Shown one piece after another: positions 12,868 to 24,559 of a stretch of 64,000 nucleotides of DNA (positions within the stretch are counted from its first letter, which is position 1; every line of letters begins with the position of its first letter). The translations under genes were made by a program, and so were the position numbers. The notes below the pieces were generated by a model, which made no database searches, was not told the DNA's origin, and saw only the letters and a program-made list of their open reading frames with translations. Origin of the DNA: Isoperla grammatica. Its lineage: Eukaryota > Arthropoda > Insecta > Plecoptera > Perlodidae. The stretch spans positions 6,757,788 to 6,821,787 of the forward strand of contig OX246741.1 of NCBI GenBank assembly GCA_945910005.1, written 5' to 3'.

Positions 12868-14576
12868 AGAATGACAAGTGTTGTAGGTACCGACCTTGAG
12901 TTGTAGGCGAGGCCGACAGGGAGTCCCAGGAAATATCTAGACAAGCAGCAAGAAGTGGAGACAAGACACCTGGGTTAGTATTGGCATGACATATCCCGCA
13001 CACTCGAGCAGGTACAACGCACAACATCATTGTAATAAACATCTTATAACAATAACCATACATGTAACGTAAAGTTTTGTCAGTTCGTAATTTTAATAGC
13101 GTCGTTATGTAGAAAACATTTTTTTATAGAAACTAGATACCCACACATGTGGATTATGTCCCATTGTAAAATTAGCCCCCCCCCCCCCCCCCCGCCCCTC
13201 TTCACTCTCTCCACTTCAAACCCTGCTGTGATTGAAAACTCCACGATAAAGAGAATAATGAAGCTGTCAAATGCAGAATAATTCTCGGTTTTATTGTAAA
13301 ATAAAGCTATGCGCGATACTGAAAAGCTGGAGTATTGGGTGATAATAATAATAATAATACGCGTTAGTGATAAAACAGCCAGTACGTTTCAACAAAAGTG
13401 ATTTATAAATGCCAATTTAAATGCAATCATCACTTAGATCTGTCTATAATCAAATATGGACACTACTTGTTGTAATATGTGTAATACTGCAACTAAACTG
13501 TACGAAGTAATCATATTATTAATTGTATGAATATTATACGAGTGTTGTGTACATGCTATGCGTTGTACCTGAAAGTGCACCATTCCCATTATATACATGC
13601 ATGCTCATTGCTCATTGCTCACACATCATTCAACATGATACCATATTTCCATAGGTAAGTAGGTATAAGCTAAGCCTATGGTAGAGTTAGTATACAATAC
13701 AATTACATAATTGTTTACATTAGTTTCAAGAAGATCAAGAAGCTTCAACTTGATTACATATTTTGATATAACTTGTAATACACATTGATAAGAGTTTCTA
13801 GTTGATTCTGGTGATAGCGAGCATCATTTTTTAATGTTATCAATCTGTGGATTAGTTTCAAACATCTCTCAATTCTTTTCTTCCACCAGTCCCTTCATTT
13901 CTACATATTATACATAACAATTATTAATCCTGTATTATTTGTTACGCATATTCCTATCTATATCTATCACTTATATTTCCCCTTCCATCAATTTTATTCT
14001 GTAGTATTCCTTAGTGCCTAAAACACTCTTGTCTATATTATGATACAATCCCTTAAGTTCATCGAACATTCCCACAAACTTATATTATCGTCGCTCATTC
14101 AAATACTTCTTCATTAGTTACTCTAATCAATCCGAGAGATCTTCAAAGTAACGATTTATATGCTTTGTGATGGGAATATTGTTGATAAGGATACAACGAG
14201 TGTTTGTATTGTTGTGAAGTACAAGTCTGTCATATGTGATATATGAACGCAACGTACGAGCTACAGTCTGGGTATAACTGTTCCACCCACAGTCTACGGT
14301 CGACCAAACACGAGAGGAACCACAATTAGAGAACTCTCCCTATATACTTATCCCCCCCCCCCTCCCCCCCCCCCCCCTCCATCCCCCCCACTCACCTCAT
14401 CATCGCAGCACTTTGACCCGCCAGACTGGTCACTCAACTCAGAATATAATACCCTAGTCCTAGCGGTTATAACGTTTTTAAAGCTTTTACTTGAAAAATG
14501 TTAAAAAGTGAAAAACGGTTATTTAAATCATTTCAAATTTAAGTTCAGAATATTTACATACTAAACGTATAATAAC

Positions 14577-14735
14577 AAAGAAAGAATTTTAATGTGTTTC
14601 TGAAATTCAGCCAATTATCCATATTCTCTATGGATTTTGAACTATAGTTATAAAAAGGCAAAGAAAGAATTTTAATGTGTTCCTATAATTCAGCCAATTA
14701 TCCTTATTCTGTATGGATTTTGAACTATCAACAAA
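14577..14735 (+). repeat. 83-bp tandem duplication
   Basis: AAAGAATTTTAATGTGT at 14581 and 14664 each lead into TTCAGCCAATTATCC and TATGGATTTTGAACTAT. Confidence 0.88.
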
Positions 14736-15429
14736 TTAAAAATGGGTTCTGTGCCAAGCTTGTCCCTCAGTGTTTTCTAGTTTTAACATTCGGACTAATA
14801 CTTGTGCAGTATGCAAAAAAAAAAATTTTAAAAACTGATCATGCAATCCACACAATAACTTCCTGCCTGAAACCTGTTACCTGTTGCCCAACCCTAAACC
14901 CAGCTGCGAGTCCTGCAGGACACGAACCTAAAGAATAGCTCGTCCTATATAATACACCCTTAATCGTTAGATCCAATTATTTATAAGCCGTAGGGCGCGT
15001 TTTATATTGTTATTCTACGTAATAGCTTGCATAATAAGAGGGTTTATTACAATGCTTTGAATAATATGAGAGAATAGCCACAAGCTATGCTCGCTAATAG
15101 CTTCTCTGTTGTGTGTGTGTTGAATACGGCCATGCAACAATAGAATAGCAATAATCAATTCCTTTCCTTGCTACCAAGACTGAGGTGAAGAAGTTGGAAT
15201 ATGTCAAACGTGGTACAAGTTACCACGTACTTTCCTTGCATACACGCATAGAGCAACATGTATGCTATTGACATAATAAATAAAATACAATTTTATTTAT
15301 ATGTAGTCACTCAAACAGTGTCAAGAACTGATTTTTAGTGGGGGACATTTCTTCTATTTATTATGTGCTTCCTTGCTATCACGACTCCATCACCGTAATA
15401 TCATATTGATAGATTAAAGTAAATTTCCC

Positions 15430-15500
15430 AAATTAAAGAAACCCTACCCGAACCGGGATTTGAACTCTGGACCTTCTGCATTGGAAGTATGAATAAACTG
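15430..15500 (-). mobile_element. tRNA-like (SINE head) fragment
   Basis: The complement of CCGGGATTTGAACTCTGG gives a B-box-like GTTCAAATCCCGG. It lies close to exon 2. No full tRNA fold. Confidence 0.45.
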
Positions 15501-15714
15501 AACTCACTAGGAATAAACCTAACTTTTAACTGATCAGTTATGTTCATAATAATTATATTATTAGATTATGTGTTTGAAAATGTGGTAACCATGGGTAACT
15601 ACCCTGATATTCATACTTAGCACAATTAGATACACATCCAACCTGTAACAGATAAATCTCCCAATAGAATGTTAGTGACCAATTAGCCCAGGGAAAGTGT
15701 TGCCCTCAGCTTAC

Positions 15715-15854
15715 CGAGAGCTCTTCACTACGGTAAGCGGTAAGAGTCTGCTCATCTTGAAGCAGCACACAGAAGTAGGGTTCCCAGGCCACCAAGGGGA
15801 CTCGCTCATCCTTCACCGCGTTGGCCGGACGGTGACCGATCGTCAGTTCTTTGT
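15715..15854 (-). CDS. Exon 2 of the host gene; first half of a PH-like domain
   Basis: The exon is 140 bp. It has a pyrimidine-rich acceptor ending TTTCAG (just right of 15854) and a GTAAGC donor (15714-15709). It adds two bases to the split codon from exon 1 (giving Asp) and then 46 whole codons, ending in phase 0. The core WEPYFCVLLQDEQTLTAY followed by RSEEL looks like the first strands of a pleckstrin-homology domain, with an aromatic-rich YFCVL strand followed by a L-T-x-Y strand. PH domains usually bind phosphoinositides or proteins at membranes; here the assignment is pattern recognition only. A 20-bp piece of the exon (15802-15821) recurs with one mismatch in the intron just upstream (15889-15908). 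Confidence 0.8.
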
Positions 15855-16001
15855 CTGAAACATGAAAACAATACGTTGTTACTACTAATCGCTCATCCTT
15901 CAACGCGTGCGGACTTTGGTGTTGGGACGGAAGTCCTGTGAATGTCCATATGAAAACATTTATGTTAAGTAAAAAGTTATCATCTTCCGGTTAATGAGTC
16001 C

Positions 16002-16152
16002 TGCAGTGCGATTCTGAATGGCCGTGATAAGTTTAACGCATGCTTTTTGTCGTTACAGTAGGCGAATGCAAGGCGGTGATTGGCTCACTGCCTTCTTTTA
16101 ACGACTAAAACTCGGGTTAAACTTATCGACGCCGATTCAGAATCGCGGCCCT
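16002..16152. mobile_element. About 150-bp inverted-repeat MITE, GCGATTCTGAAT motif
   Basis: The left arm GCGATTCTGAATGGCCG and onward to AAGTTTAAC pairs with the right arm GTTAAACTTATCGACG and onward to GATTCAGAATCGC. CCTG occurs at both borders (16000-16003 and 16150-16153). It is in intron 1, just upstream of exon 2. No coding. Confidence 0.68.
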
Positions 16153-17699
16153 GGTGTGTGTTATTAACATTTATTTTATTAAAATTAATGGTAAGTGTAC
16201 GGAACTGTAAATTTCCTTCCTGAAGATACATAAAATATGGATGACCAATGAAAGGTGTAGCTTGTTATGCAATTAATAAGCTTGAACAAACAATATTTGA
16301 CATGGGCAATAAGTAGCTCGTTTGATTGAAACAGTAAAAATACAATTTTAAACAATCATTCTCTAATTCCGCATCACGATATACATGAGCGATTTCTCGT
16401 TGATGGTATATACAAAACAACTTTCATTTTAAAATAGATGTTTATGGCACATACAAAAACAATTCGGTAGGTTTATAGTGTAATTACTTTAATGGTTTTA
16501 TCGTTTTTCCTAAATCGAAAAAGATTAATTTGTTATTCGGCTTTTTTGTATGATGCACAATGATAAATAATTGCAGGGCATAGTTTAACGAAGAGGTGGC
16601 AATACTGGCCTCATTTATACCTATCTATAGTGTGGAGGTTTTTATTAAAGAGCACGTATTAATTTTAATCTCTTATACCTGTATGCACTATTAATAATAG
16701 TCTATAAATCAGTACATTACAGCAATCATGAGTACTACTGCAACTATCATCTCACTGGTCCGTCTCCATCAGTCATGCTTGAAAGGTGTATCGAAGTGGT
16801 CATAAAGAACCCATAGATGCTCTAAGCTTTTTATAAACAATTCTGTATCACTGACATTCTAGCCACAATATCATTTACCATTGCACGATACCATCTGCTG
16901 ACGTGTAGCAAGGTTTCAGCAATGCTCAGTAGTAAGTAAGTTCAGTAATGAAGGTGCCAATTAGCTATCAGGGTACATAACACAAGCAATCTATACAGAG
17001 ATTATTGCGTCACTATACACGGAGGCCGAAAATGTGGCAGAGAGAATTTAGCGAATTTCTCGTGTATCATTTCAAACCACTGTAAAGGACTCAGAAAGAA
17101 GGACCGGGAAGGGGAAGAACAGAAGACTAGAAGACAGAAAGGAAGAAAAGAAACGAAAAGAAGGAAGAATGACATTTTGTTTGATATCTTTAGAATCAGT
17201 TATGTATGTACTATTATTTATATGATATTTTTAAAAAACGTAGTAAATGTTATGTAGCAAAGTGCATAAGACACAATAACATTTTACAAAAAAAAAAAAA
17301 ATCACTACAGCGACGGTCAATCTGAATAACAAGGTGTTGTGGTCAATGGCTGGAAATACAACACAACTTATTTCCTCTTCAAGGTCGACCGTGAGAAATC
17401 GAATACTTTTGTCGGTGATTCTCAACTGAGCACTTCGTGCATGACAACGAAAAGAACAAATTGATAGGGAAGTCGTTACATTCTATTCGTAAAGAACATT
17501 TAAATGAGCGACATCGTAGACCAATCGAATTCTCGGCAATGCGAAACAATACGAAGAAATGATTAAGTAGAGTTTGGTGCAACTTTAGGAATGTAGATGA
17601 AATGAGATTGAATGGGATGTGGGAAGAATACATAACAATAAGAAAATAGCTGAGGTGATGATGATATTTAGCATAGATGCATTAAATTTTGACAACGAT

Positions 17700-17812
17700 T
17701 TTAATTATCACAAGGTGATAATATGAAGACGAAAAACGTCGCAATACATCTAAGACCAAGACAGGATTCGAACCTGGAACCAGGAACCGTGGTATACTAG
17801 ATATACAGGTGG
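17700..17812 (-). mobile_element. tRNA-derived SINE fragment, same family as at 1.6 kb
   Basis: It has the B box GGTTCGAATCC (complement of 17764-17774) and a GATAATATGAAGACGAAAAA part matching the GATCATGAAGATGAAAAA part of the 1.6-kb copy. Confidence 0.65.
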
Positions 17813-19157
17813 GATTGAAGAGTGGGGAAGGTAAACAAAAAGAAAACATATGTTACGGGAAGAGAAGAGAGAGGTTCACAGAAATGTGAAACGAAAAGAG
17901 AAAACCCGGAGAATGTCAATGGTTGTGATGCGAAGAGAAGAGACATCGAGTCATGGCCAAGTCCGAAGGTTTTTTCATTTCCAGAGGGTTTCAATGCAGT
18001 TTTAATCACAAGCATGAAACATCCGTTCCACAAATCAAAACAAATGGACTTTTAATTCGTTTTGGAATTCACTCGCGTTTTCCGTCAAACAAAACAACAG
18101 ACTTTCATCAAAGAATTGTCTGAATGGATGGACGGCTTTTTCCCCCCGGTTCCCAGCTGCAGAATGAAGACAATGTCGAGGCAGAGACCTGAGGCGCAGA
18201 AGAGTTTGGCAGGTCATGCGATTGTTCGAGTACCAGAGAGTCAAGGACAAGACAGATGACATTGACGTCCGAATCTCGAACATTTACAAGAAACTTGTCA
18301 ATTACTATACGTGCCAAGACAGGATACTGAGATTTTAGACTAAAGGTACTTAGCAGGATTTTGTAGCACCGATATAATTAGAGTAATTACGCTTAACTAC
18401 GTAGTGTACAGCACTAGTCACGTCACATGTAAAAATTCCCAAAAGGAAACAATATATTAAACACTTACTGTACAAGACAATACTTCAATAGCTATCCGAC
18501 GCTAAATATTTAGTCCGTGGCCAATTTGTTTCTTTTTCCATATATGGCAACCTGATTTCCACGGAGAAAAGGTTTCAAGATTTTTGGCCTGGCACAATTT
18601 ACCGGGCTTAAGCTACCTAAATATGAATATTCTAAAAGAGGAACATGACGACGGTATCAATCATAGATTAAAACATCTACACATTTCAAAGTGAAACAAT
18701 GTAATTGTCTACAGTCTACGTACTCTACACGATAAGAGAAGATAGAAAACATCGATTTGTACTCAGAGTTTAAAGAAAATGCATTTGTAAGGAGTATATA
18801 AGGACGAGTTATTGACTTCCTGTAAAATTGTTTGAACCTTCATTGAAAAAGAGCGATTTTTTAGAGTTCAATAAATACAGTGATTATTAGTTCCACCTCT
18901 GCAGCAACACGAGGGCCACCCACTGCGACCGGCAATGTCCTCTAACAATCTGTCAAGGTCACAGAAGAGTTGTTTCTATTTCTATATCACGGTTCAACAC
19001 CCACAAGAGTCGATGGGGTCAGCCCGAGGGGTGTTTGTCTAATGCGGGGGTGGCGGGGCGGGTGCAACCATAACTCATCGCATCGTAATCAACGCTCATC
19101 GCGTAATCATAGTGTTTCTTGTGGAGCGTGATTGCAAAGCCAGCAACATGCTCGAGG

Positions 19158-19158
<1 letters not shown>

Positions 19159-19230
<72 letters not shown>
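19159..19230 (+). repeat. (TTG)24 microsatellite
   Basis: Twenty-four perfect TTG triplets. A poly-leucine frame through it is an artefact of the repeat. Confidence 0.98.
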
Positions 19231-19231
<1 letters not shown>

Positions 19232-22190
19232 GGTTCTCAGCCTGGCTACGTCACGAAACAGCTGTTTGCAATGAGTTTCTTGTAATCATTTTCACGATTC
19301 CCTTTGTTTCTCTGTTTTTCATATTTCTCATAAAATCAGCAACGTTTAAAATTCGGTCTGCTCCCAGTCGTGTAAGGGTGACAACTGACAATAGAACTTT
19401 GAAGCAAGGAAGCAAGTTATTAGGCCAGAAAAGAGCAATGAAAAGTGTGTAGATCTCGTGGGTCCTGATTCTAGAAAATTAGAGATACAAAATCTAGGTG
19501 TAAACTCCCATTTGAGTTGTTTGCAAGAATTTAAAAATTATGGAGTTTTTAATTAGTTTTGTTTTTCACATTCTATAGAATCAGAACACTGGACTAGCTG
19601 GACTAGCAGGTCTAATATAAGATAGTTATGTATGTTGTACGAGGCGATTCAAGAGTCAATTCTACCACACCAAATGACAAAACCACTATCCTCACTATCG
19701 TTCAAATTTTGATAATATGTAATAAGTAATTCCTAAAAAAGACAAATCACACCTACCTATAATGGCTACAGAAAGTTAAGCATACACCTAGTCCCACGAT
19801 AAAATAAAAACTACATTTTGCGCTGATTGTAAAACAATTAACAACAAATCAAAAAACCATTAATTTATTTCAACATCCCGGAACCAGAAGCAAAGCAAGT
19901 GTTGTGTTTGTTCAGTCAATGTTTGTTGAACGGCAGTGGCGTAGCGTCACGATTCCAGTGCCCCCTGCGCACGTTCGCGATACCGCCGCTGGGTTTTGGT
20001 TTGATTCGCACAACACGGAGTGGAACTCACGGCTCGTTTACTGACAATATAGACAAACTGGCGACCGACGAAACCGGTCATTAAGATTCATTCGACCTAT
20101 CGAAACTGAGAGCTACTGAATGGCGACGTCACGAGAATCGATTCGTCAAAGTGAATATATCGACTTTGGTTTCGAGATGTGTAGATAAGGAAGCGTAAAA
20201 CTATGTGAAACTCCACATGCAAGAAACCTTTCGGAGAGGATATGGAAGTTAAAAGAGGCAACATTGAAAAGTTAATACCGAGTCTAGAGTTACCTTCATG
20301 AGTTTCCTACGTTAAAGTGTTTATTTCTATTATTACTTTATTAATTAATTTATTTATTTATTTATTTCAGATGATTAAAAAAAAAAATATATATACAAAT
20401 GGTCCACGTATTTCGCGCTGGATACTATAACTGGTATCAAATTGCATCTGGAAATTATTTTAAGAAAAATATCAAGTTATACAGTTGATATTACAATACA
20501 TGGACACTACATAAAACATAATGTAAAATACACAACATTTACTTCAAATTTTTTTTACACGTTTTAAATTTATTTTTATTACCCTCTAATAAGACTGTAC
20601 TATATTTCACAACTCACTAACATTTCGACATCCAAATCTGATAAGACTTTCATTAGCCCCAAACAGGAATTCATCCCACTCCAATAATTTACCTCACTCT
20701 CACTATTGCGCTCAATTCACATTTTTACGGCCTAAAACCACCGTGAAATTATATTTGTACACAATCGATAATCACTTTGCCCTACACGATACTGTAATTA
20801 TACCCGTCTAGTCAAGACATGTAGCTGATCATGATGCAACAACTCCACAAGTAGTCATTGATTAGATCAGATCTACTCGATACGGCATATCCTTACTTCC
20901 TACCGTATGACAAGTAATTACATGCCAATGATATGTTGTTTTTTTTATATAATTTCATAATTTCACAGACAATGCGGGAATACGCCCCAGATTAAGCGCG
21001 AATTACGTCACAAACAAAACACTACGCCCTGTCTTCATAAGAAAAACCGAGCTACTTTTTAAGTAGGTAGGAACCAACCACTACGCCGATCAGTGGAGCG
21101 AAATAATTGCACACCGGTCAATTACGCAACGTGTACACACAAGTGTACTGACATTGGAATGTCAGTTGCTTCACCTGGATCTAGACATCATTCTAGAACA
21201 GTTTTTACAAGAGTTTTGGTCCCCTTCACAGCTGACTGGGTACATTTGCACACTTGTTGGTGTTGTGTTTAGTGGATGGGCGTTTTCGTTGGTCGGCTTT
21301 TTAGAGTCGGTGTGGAGCAAATAGAGTAAGCGGTGAGAACGCGGTGTAAAACAGTTGGCAACGATTTCGTAACCTGCTATGTAAACATTTATTATGATGA
21401 GTGATGTACCGTAATGTTTACTCCCCGAGACTAAAGTCATCGAAAAGTCGCCGGGATTTTGCGGTTTCAAGGGAAATTAGGGGGGGGGGGGTGTATACTA
21501 AATCAGTGGTTGTATAGCATTCAGTCGTTTGGTCACTGCGATGAAGATATCCGTAAAAAAATGTATTTTTTATTTGTAAACAGGTAAATTAATCTCATTA
21601 TCACACACTGCAATTTCCCCATTATATTATTAAATGAAATGAAGTTAGAGTTCTGAAATATTTTTTTTCTTTTCATGCAATACATTAACCCCATTGCCCC
21701 AGAGATTCCCAATTAATTGTAGGTATAATAACAAGATCATCACAAAGTGGAATTGCAATCTCGTACTATAATTTGAAGAAGAGGAAATACTAATGGCGAG
21801 ACCAACGAAGATGGGATGATTGTCCCACACAATATTCTTGTAAACCTCATCTCGCACTACGAGGTTCACAATGACGCCCCCCACCCACTCACCCCCTGAC
21901 AGCATCACCCCCTACACAACTCATCTCCTGCAGAAACACGATCGCATTACGTCCGCATAATTGAACCTCGGGTTCGTTTCCAATTCCATTAATATACATA
22001 AGAGCCTCAGCTCTCTCAGCTCATCTGGCAGTCGTACTTGATTGAAATTGATATTAATTGATAATAACAGACCAACCAACGGACAAAGATGATTAGAATG
22101 TTGGCGTTAAGTGCCTAATCCCTTCACATGCATGAGATGGATGATAGAGGGATGGGTGGGGCTCGACCACGCACACAGATGACCTAGAAA

Positions 22191-22465
22191 TGTTGAGTAA
22201 TCGAACTGCAGCAGACTGTTGTGTTCACGAACACATAAACACAAACACAACACAACACCACACGAGTACATGTGTGTGTTGAGTAATCGAACTGCAGCAG
22301 ACTGTTGTGTTCACGAACACGTTAGACACGGCTAAACACAAACACAAACACAACACAAGTGTGTGTTGAGTAATTGAACTGCAGCGGTCTCTGCAGACTG
22401 TTGTGTTCACGAACACATTAGACACTGGTAAACACAACACAACACAAACCCACACGAGTACATGT
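22191..22465 (+). repeat. 87-bp minisatellite, three units
   Basis: TGTTGAGTAAT starts at 22191, 22277 and 22364. Each unit has GAACTGCAGCAGACTG, GTGTTCACGAACAC and an ACACAA-rich tail ending in ACATGTGTG. Confidence 0.93.
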
Positions 22466-24559
22466 GTGCGGCTCAAGTAGGCCACTGAAGAAGAAGATTC
22501 CGTTATGGCCGGCGTGCAATGTTGTCTGCGGGTTTGTGGTTTACAATTATCTTTACGGATGAAGTAGATTCGATTTGGAATTGGGTGTCACATTTGGTTA
22601 TGCTAATGCGAATGGGAACAAATTACTTTTTGTTTTAGTACATGAGAGACTTTGTGTAAGATTGTTCTTTTTTACTAGTGTGTTGGTTCTAAATTTAACT
22701 GAACTATCGTCACATTAAAAGCCCTAATTCTACACAGCATATATCATAAACTAATTGTATTATTGCTTATAACAAGTAACGCAAAAGTACAGGGGAGAAA
22801 GTTACAGATAATACTATGTGAAACAATTCGAATTCTTTAAATACAAATTTTGGAAACTTTTAACAACGGGAGACATTTTTTTAAACTGCACTTTGAGTAT
22901 GATTTTAAAAGTACCATCTACCGTAGCTTATATCCCAAAATATTGATAAAATTGAATCATCTTCAGCAGCCAAACGTTGTTATTCTAGTGTTCCAACTGT
23001 GCACACTGCCCCCCCCCCCCCCCACAAATGTGTGTACATTTACATCCACCACAAAACAACACGGACAACCTAGGCTATAATGCCAGGATATACCTGATAA
23101 TACTATTTAGTTCCACAATGCTATGCAAAGTCGTGCGAAGTCAAGTTAAGATTCTATACTGTGTCTCTTTCTTTTAGGTATCGGCTGAACTGTCTCACAG
23201 AAGTCTCACATAGATCATAGATCAAAAGAACTTGTCCCACGAATCAAGATCACGATATTAATGAAGGAAAACAAAGGAGCTAATTTATTCTACAATCCAC
23301 GTTTCGTGCTGCAGATTTTTTCACACTGCAAATTAGAGATCTGAATAGGTTCGTGGGTTCGATCCCCGGCTCAGAACACGATCTCGATTGATTGATTGAT
23401 TGATTGATTGACTGGTTGATTGATTGATTGATTGATTGATGGTATGTGCCGCACGCCTCGATTTATACAGTGGCGTAATTAAGAAGGGACCCCGTCGAGT
23501 GTTGAGAAGTGATTAGAAAAAACGATGAACTTAATTAAGCGATGAAAGGGCGAAATGAACCCATCAGTACTAACGACATTATGCTGGCTAGATGCAGCCA
23601 CAGGCGACTTGCAACCTCTCGATGGAAGCTTATGGTATCTGCTAGTCGAGGGGTGAAGAACAAAATGATATTGATAACGTTAGAGAAATGTATTATTCTA
23701 TTAGTGTATAGTGTATAACTTTTTTAAGGAGACATTTTTGACTCTGTTAAATCTGTAGCAATTTTATATTGTTGCATATATCTACGAAATGCAAATTAAA
23801 CTAACATTACTACGGTAAAATATACGTCATGCGAACCTTTCTACGGTAAACTTTACCTTCTAACGATATAACTTCAATCAGTATTCATAGGTTGCACGTA
23901 CGTCGCATCTTTGCGCGTGGCGGCCACATTTGTGATCAAACTTTGACGTTGCCACGGAGAAACAATTGAAGGCTGTTGTGCTAGAACACATACATTTTTT
24001 GTTCTTTAAAATTCAGCCTGTTTTTTAAACAAAACTAGGTGGTAACTTTTATTTTTTACATTTATTACTTATGTTTACTTTTTAAATTCTAAATTAGGCT
24101 TAGTTATTGAATTTGAATAGGAATTGCCAATGATCTAGGATTGGTCCTCCTCAGTTGTGTCGCAATCATGGCCGCTGTGACGTCACGTGGGAACTGTGAA
24201 TACAACTCTTCCTTTCGCCGTTTTTTTTTTAATCCGTTGAAACATTTATGCGTTCGTATAAACTAGTCTCTAAATATCCTCGAAAACTTCGTGATAGTCA
24301 CATTAGTGACTTGTCTTCATTTCTAACGGGCTAGCAGTCTTACAGTTAGTCACTCATGTCATTAGACTCAAAGCATGGCCAATATAGAGTTAATCGCTGA
24401 TTTCCACCAAGTCGTACTTGTTACTTGTTATGTCACAAATGAGAAGCGGACATGCGTAGACATGTCCTCGACTAGTGATGACGTCATGCGTCAAAGCGTG
24501 GGATGTTTCCATGCGCAGGTGTTTCATGTTTCTTTTAATCGCATTCAGACGAGCTGAAA
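22466..24559. other. Intron 1, part 2
   Basis: It contains a C run at about 23009-23023, the (GATT)n tract and CGTCAC-rich sequence before the gypsy fragment. No LTR pair was seen. Confidence 0.45.
23340..23445 (+). repeat. tRNA-like B box followed by (GATT)n
   Basis: GTGGGTTCGATCCCCGGC (B box) is followed within 20 bp by about 11 GATT-type tetramers with one GACTG interruption. It looks like a SINE head ending in its simple-repeat tail. Confidence 0.6.

Larger units (their letters stand above)
12868..15714. other. Intron 2, left of exon 2
   Basis: It holds C runs at 13176-13195 and 14351-14392, (AAT)5 near 13343, the 83-bp duplication and the tRNA-like fragment. No exon with proper borders was found between exons 2 and 3, and none is needed for phase. 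Confidence 0.5.
16153..22190. other. Intron 1, part 1
   Basis: Mostly unassigned AT-rich DNA. Besides the SINE and (TTG)24 there is a purine-rich tract at 17095-17170, a (TTTA)n tract at 20340-20370 and a lone CAGTGGCGTAGCGTCAC hAT-like end at 19933. Open frames at 17822-18317 and 21171-21470 show no domain. Confidence 0.45.

Noticed and set aside
19132..19452. Poly-leucine frame
   Set aside because: Created by (TTG)24; no signal peptide context, domain or splice sites.
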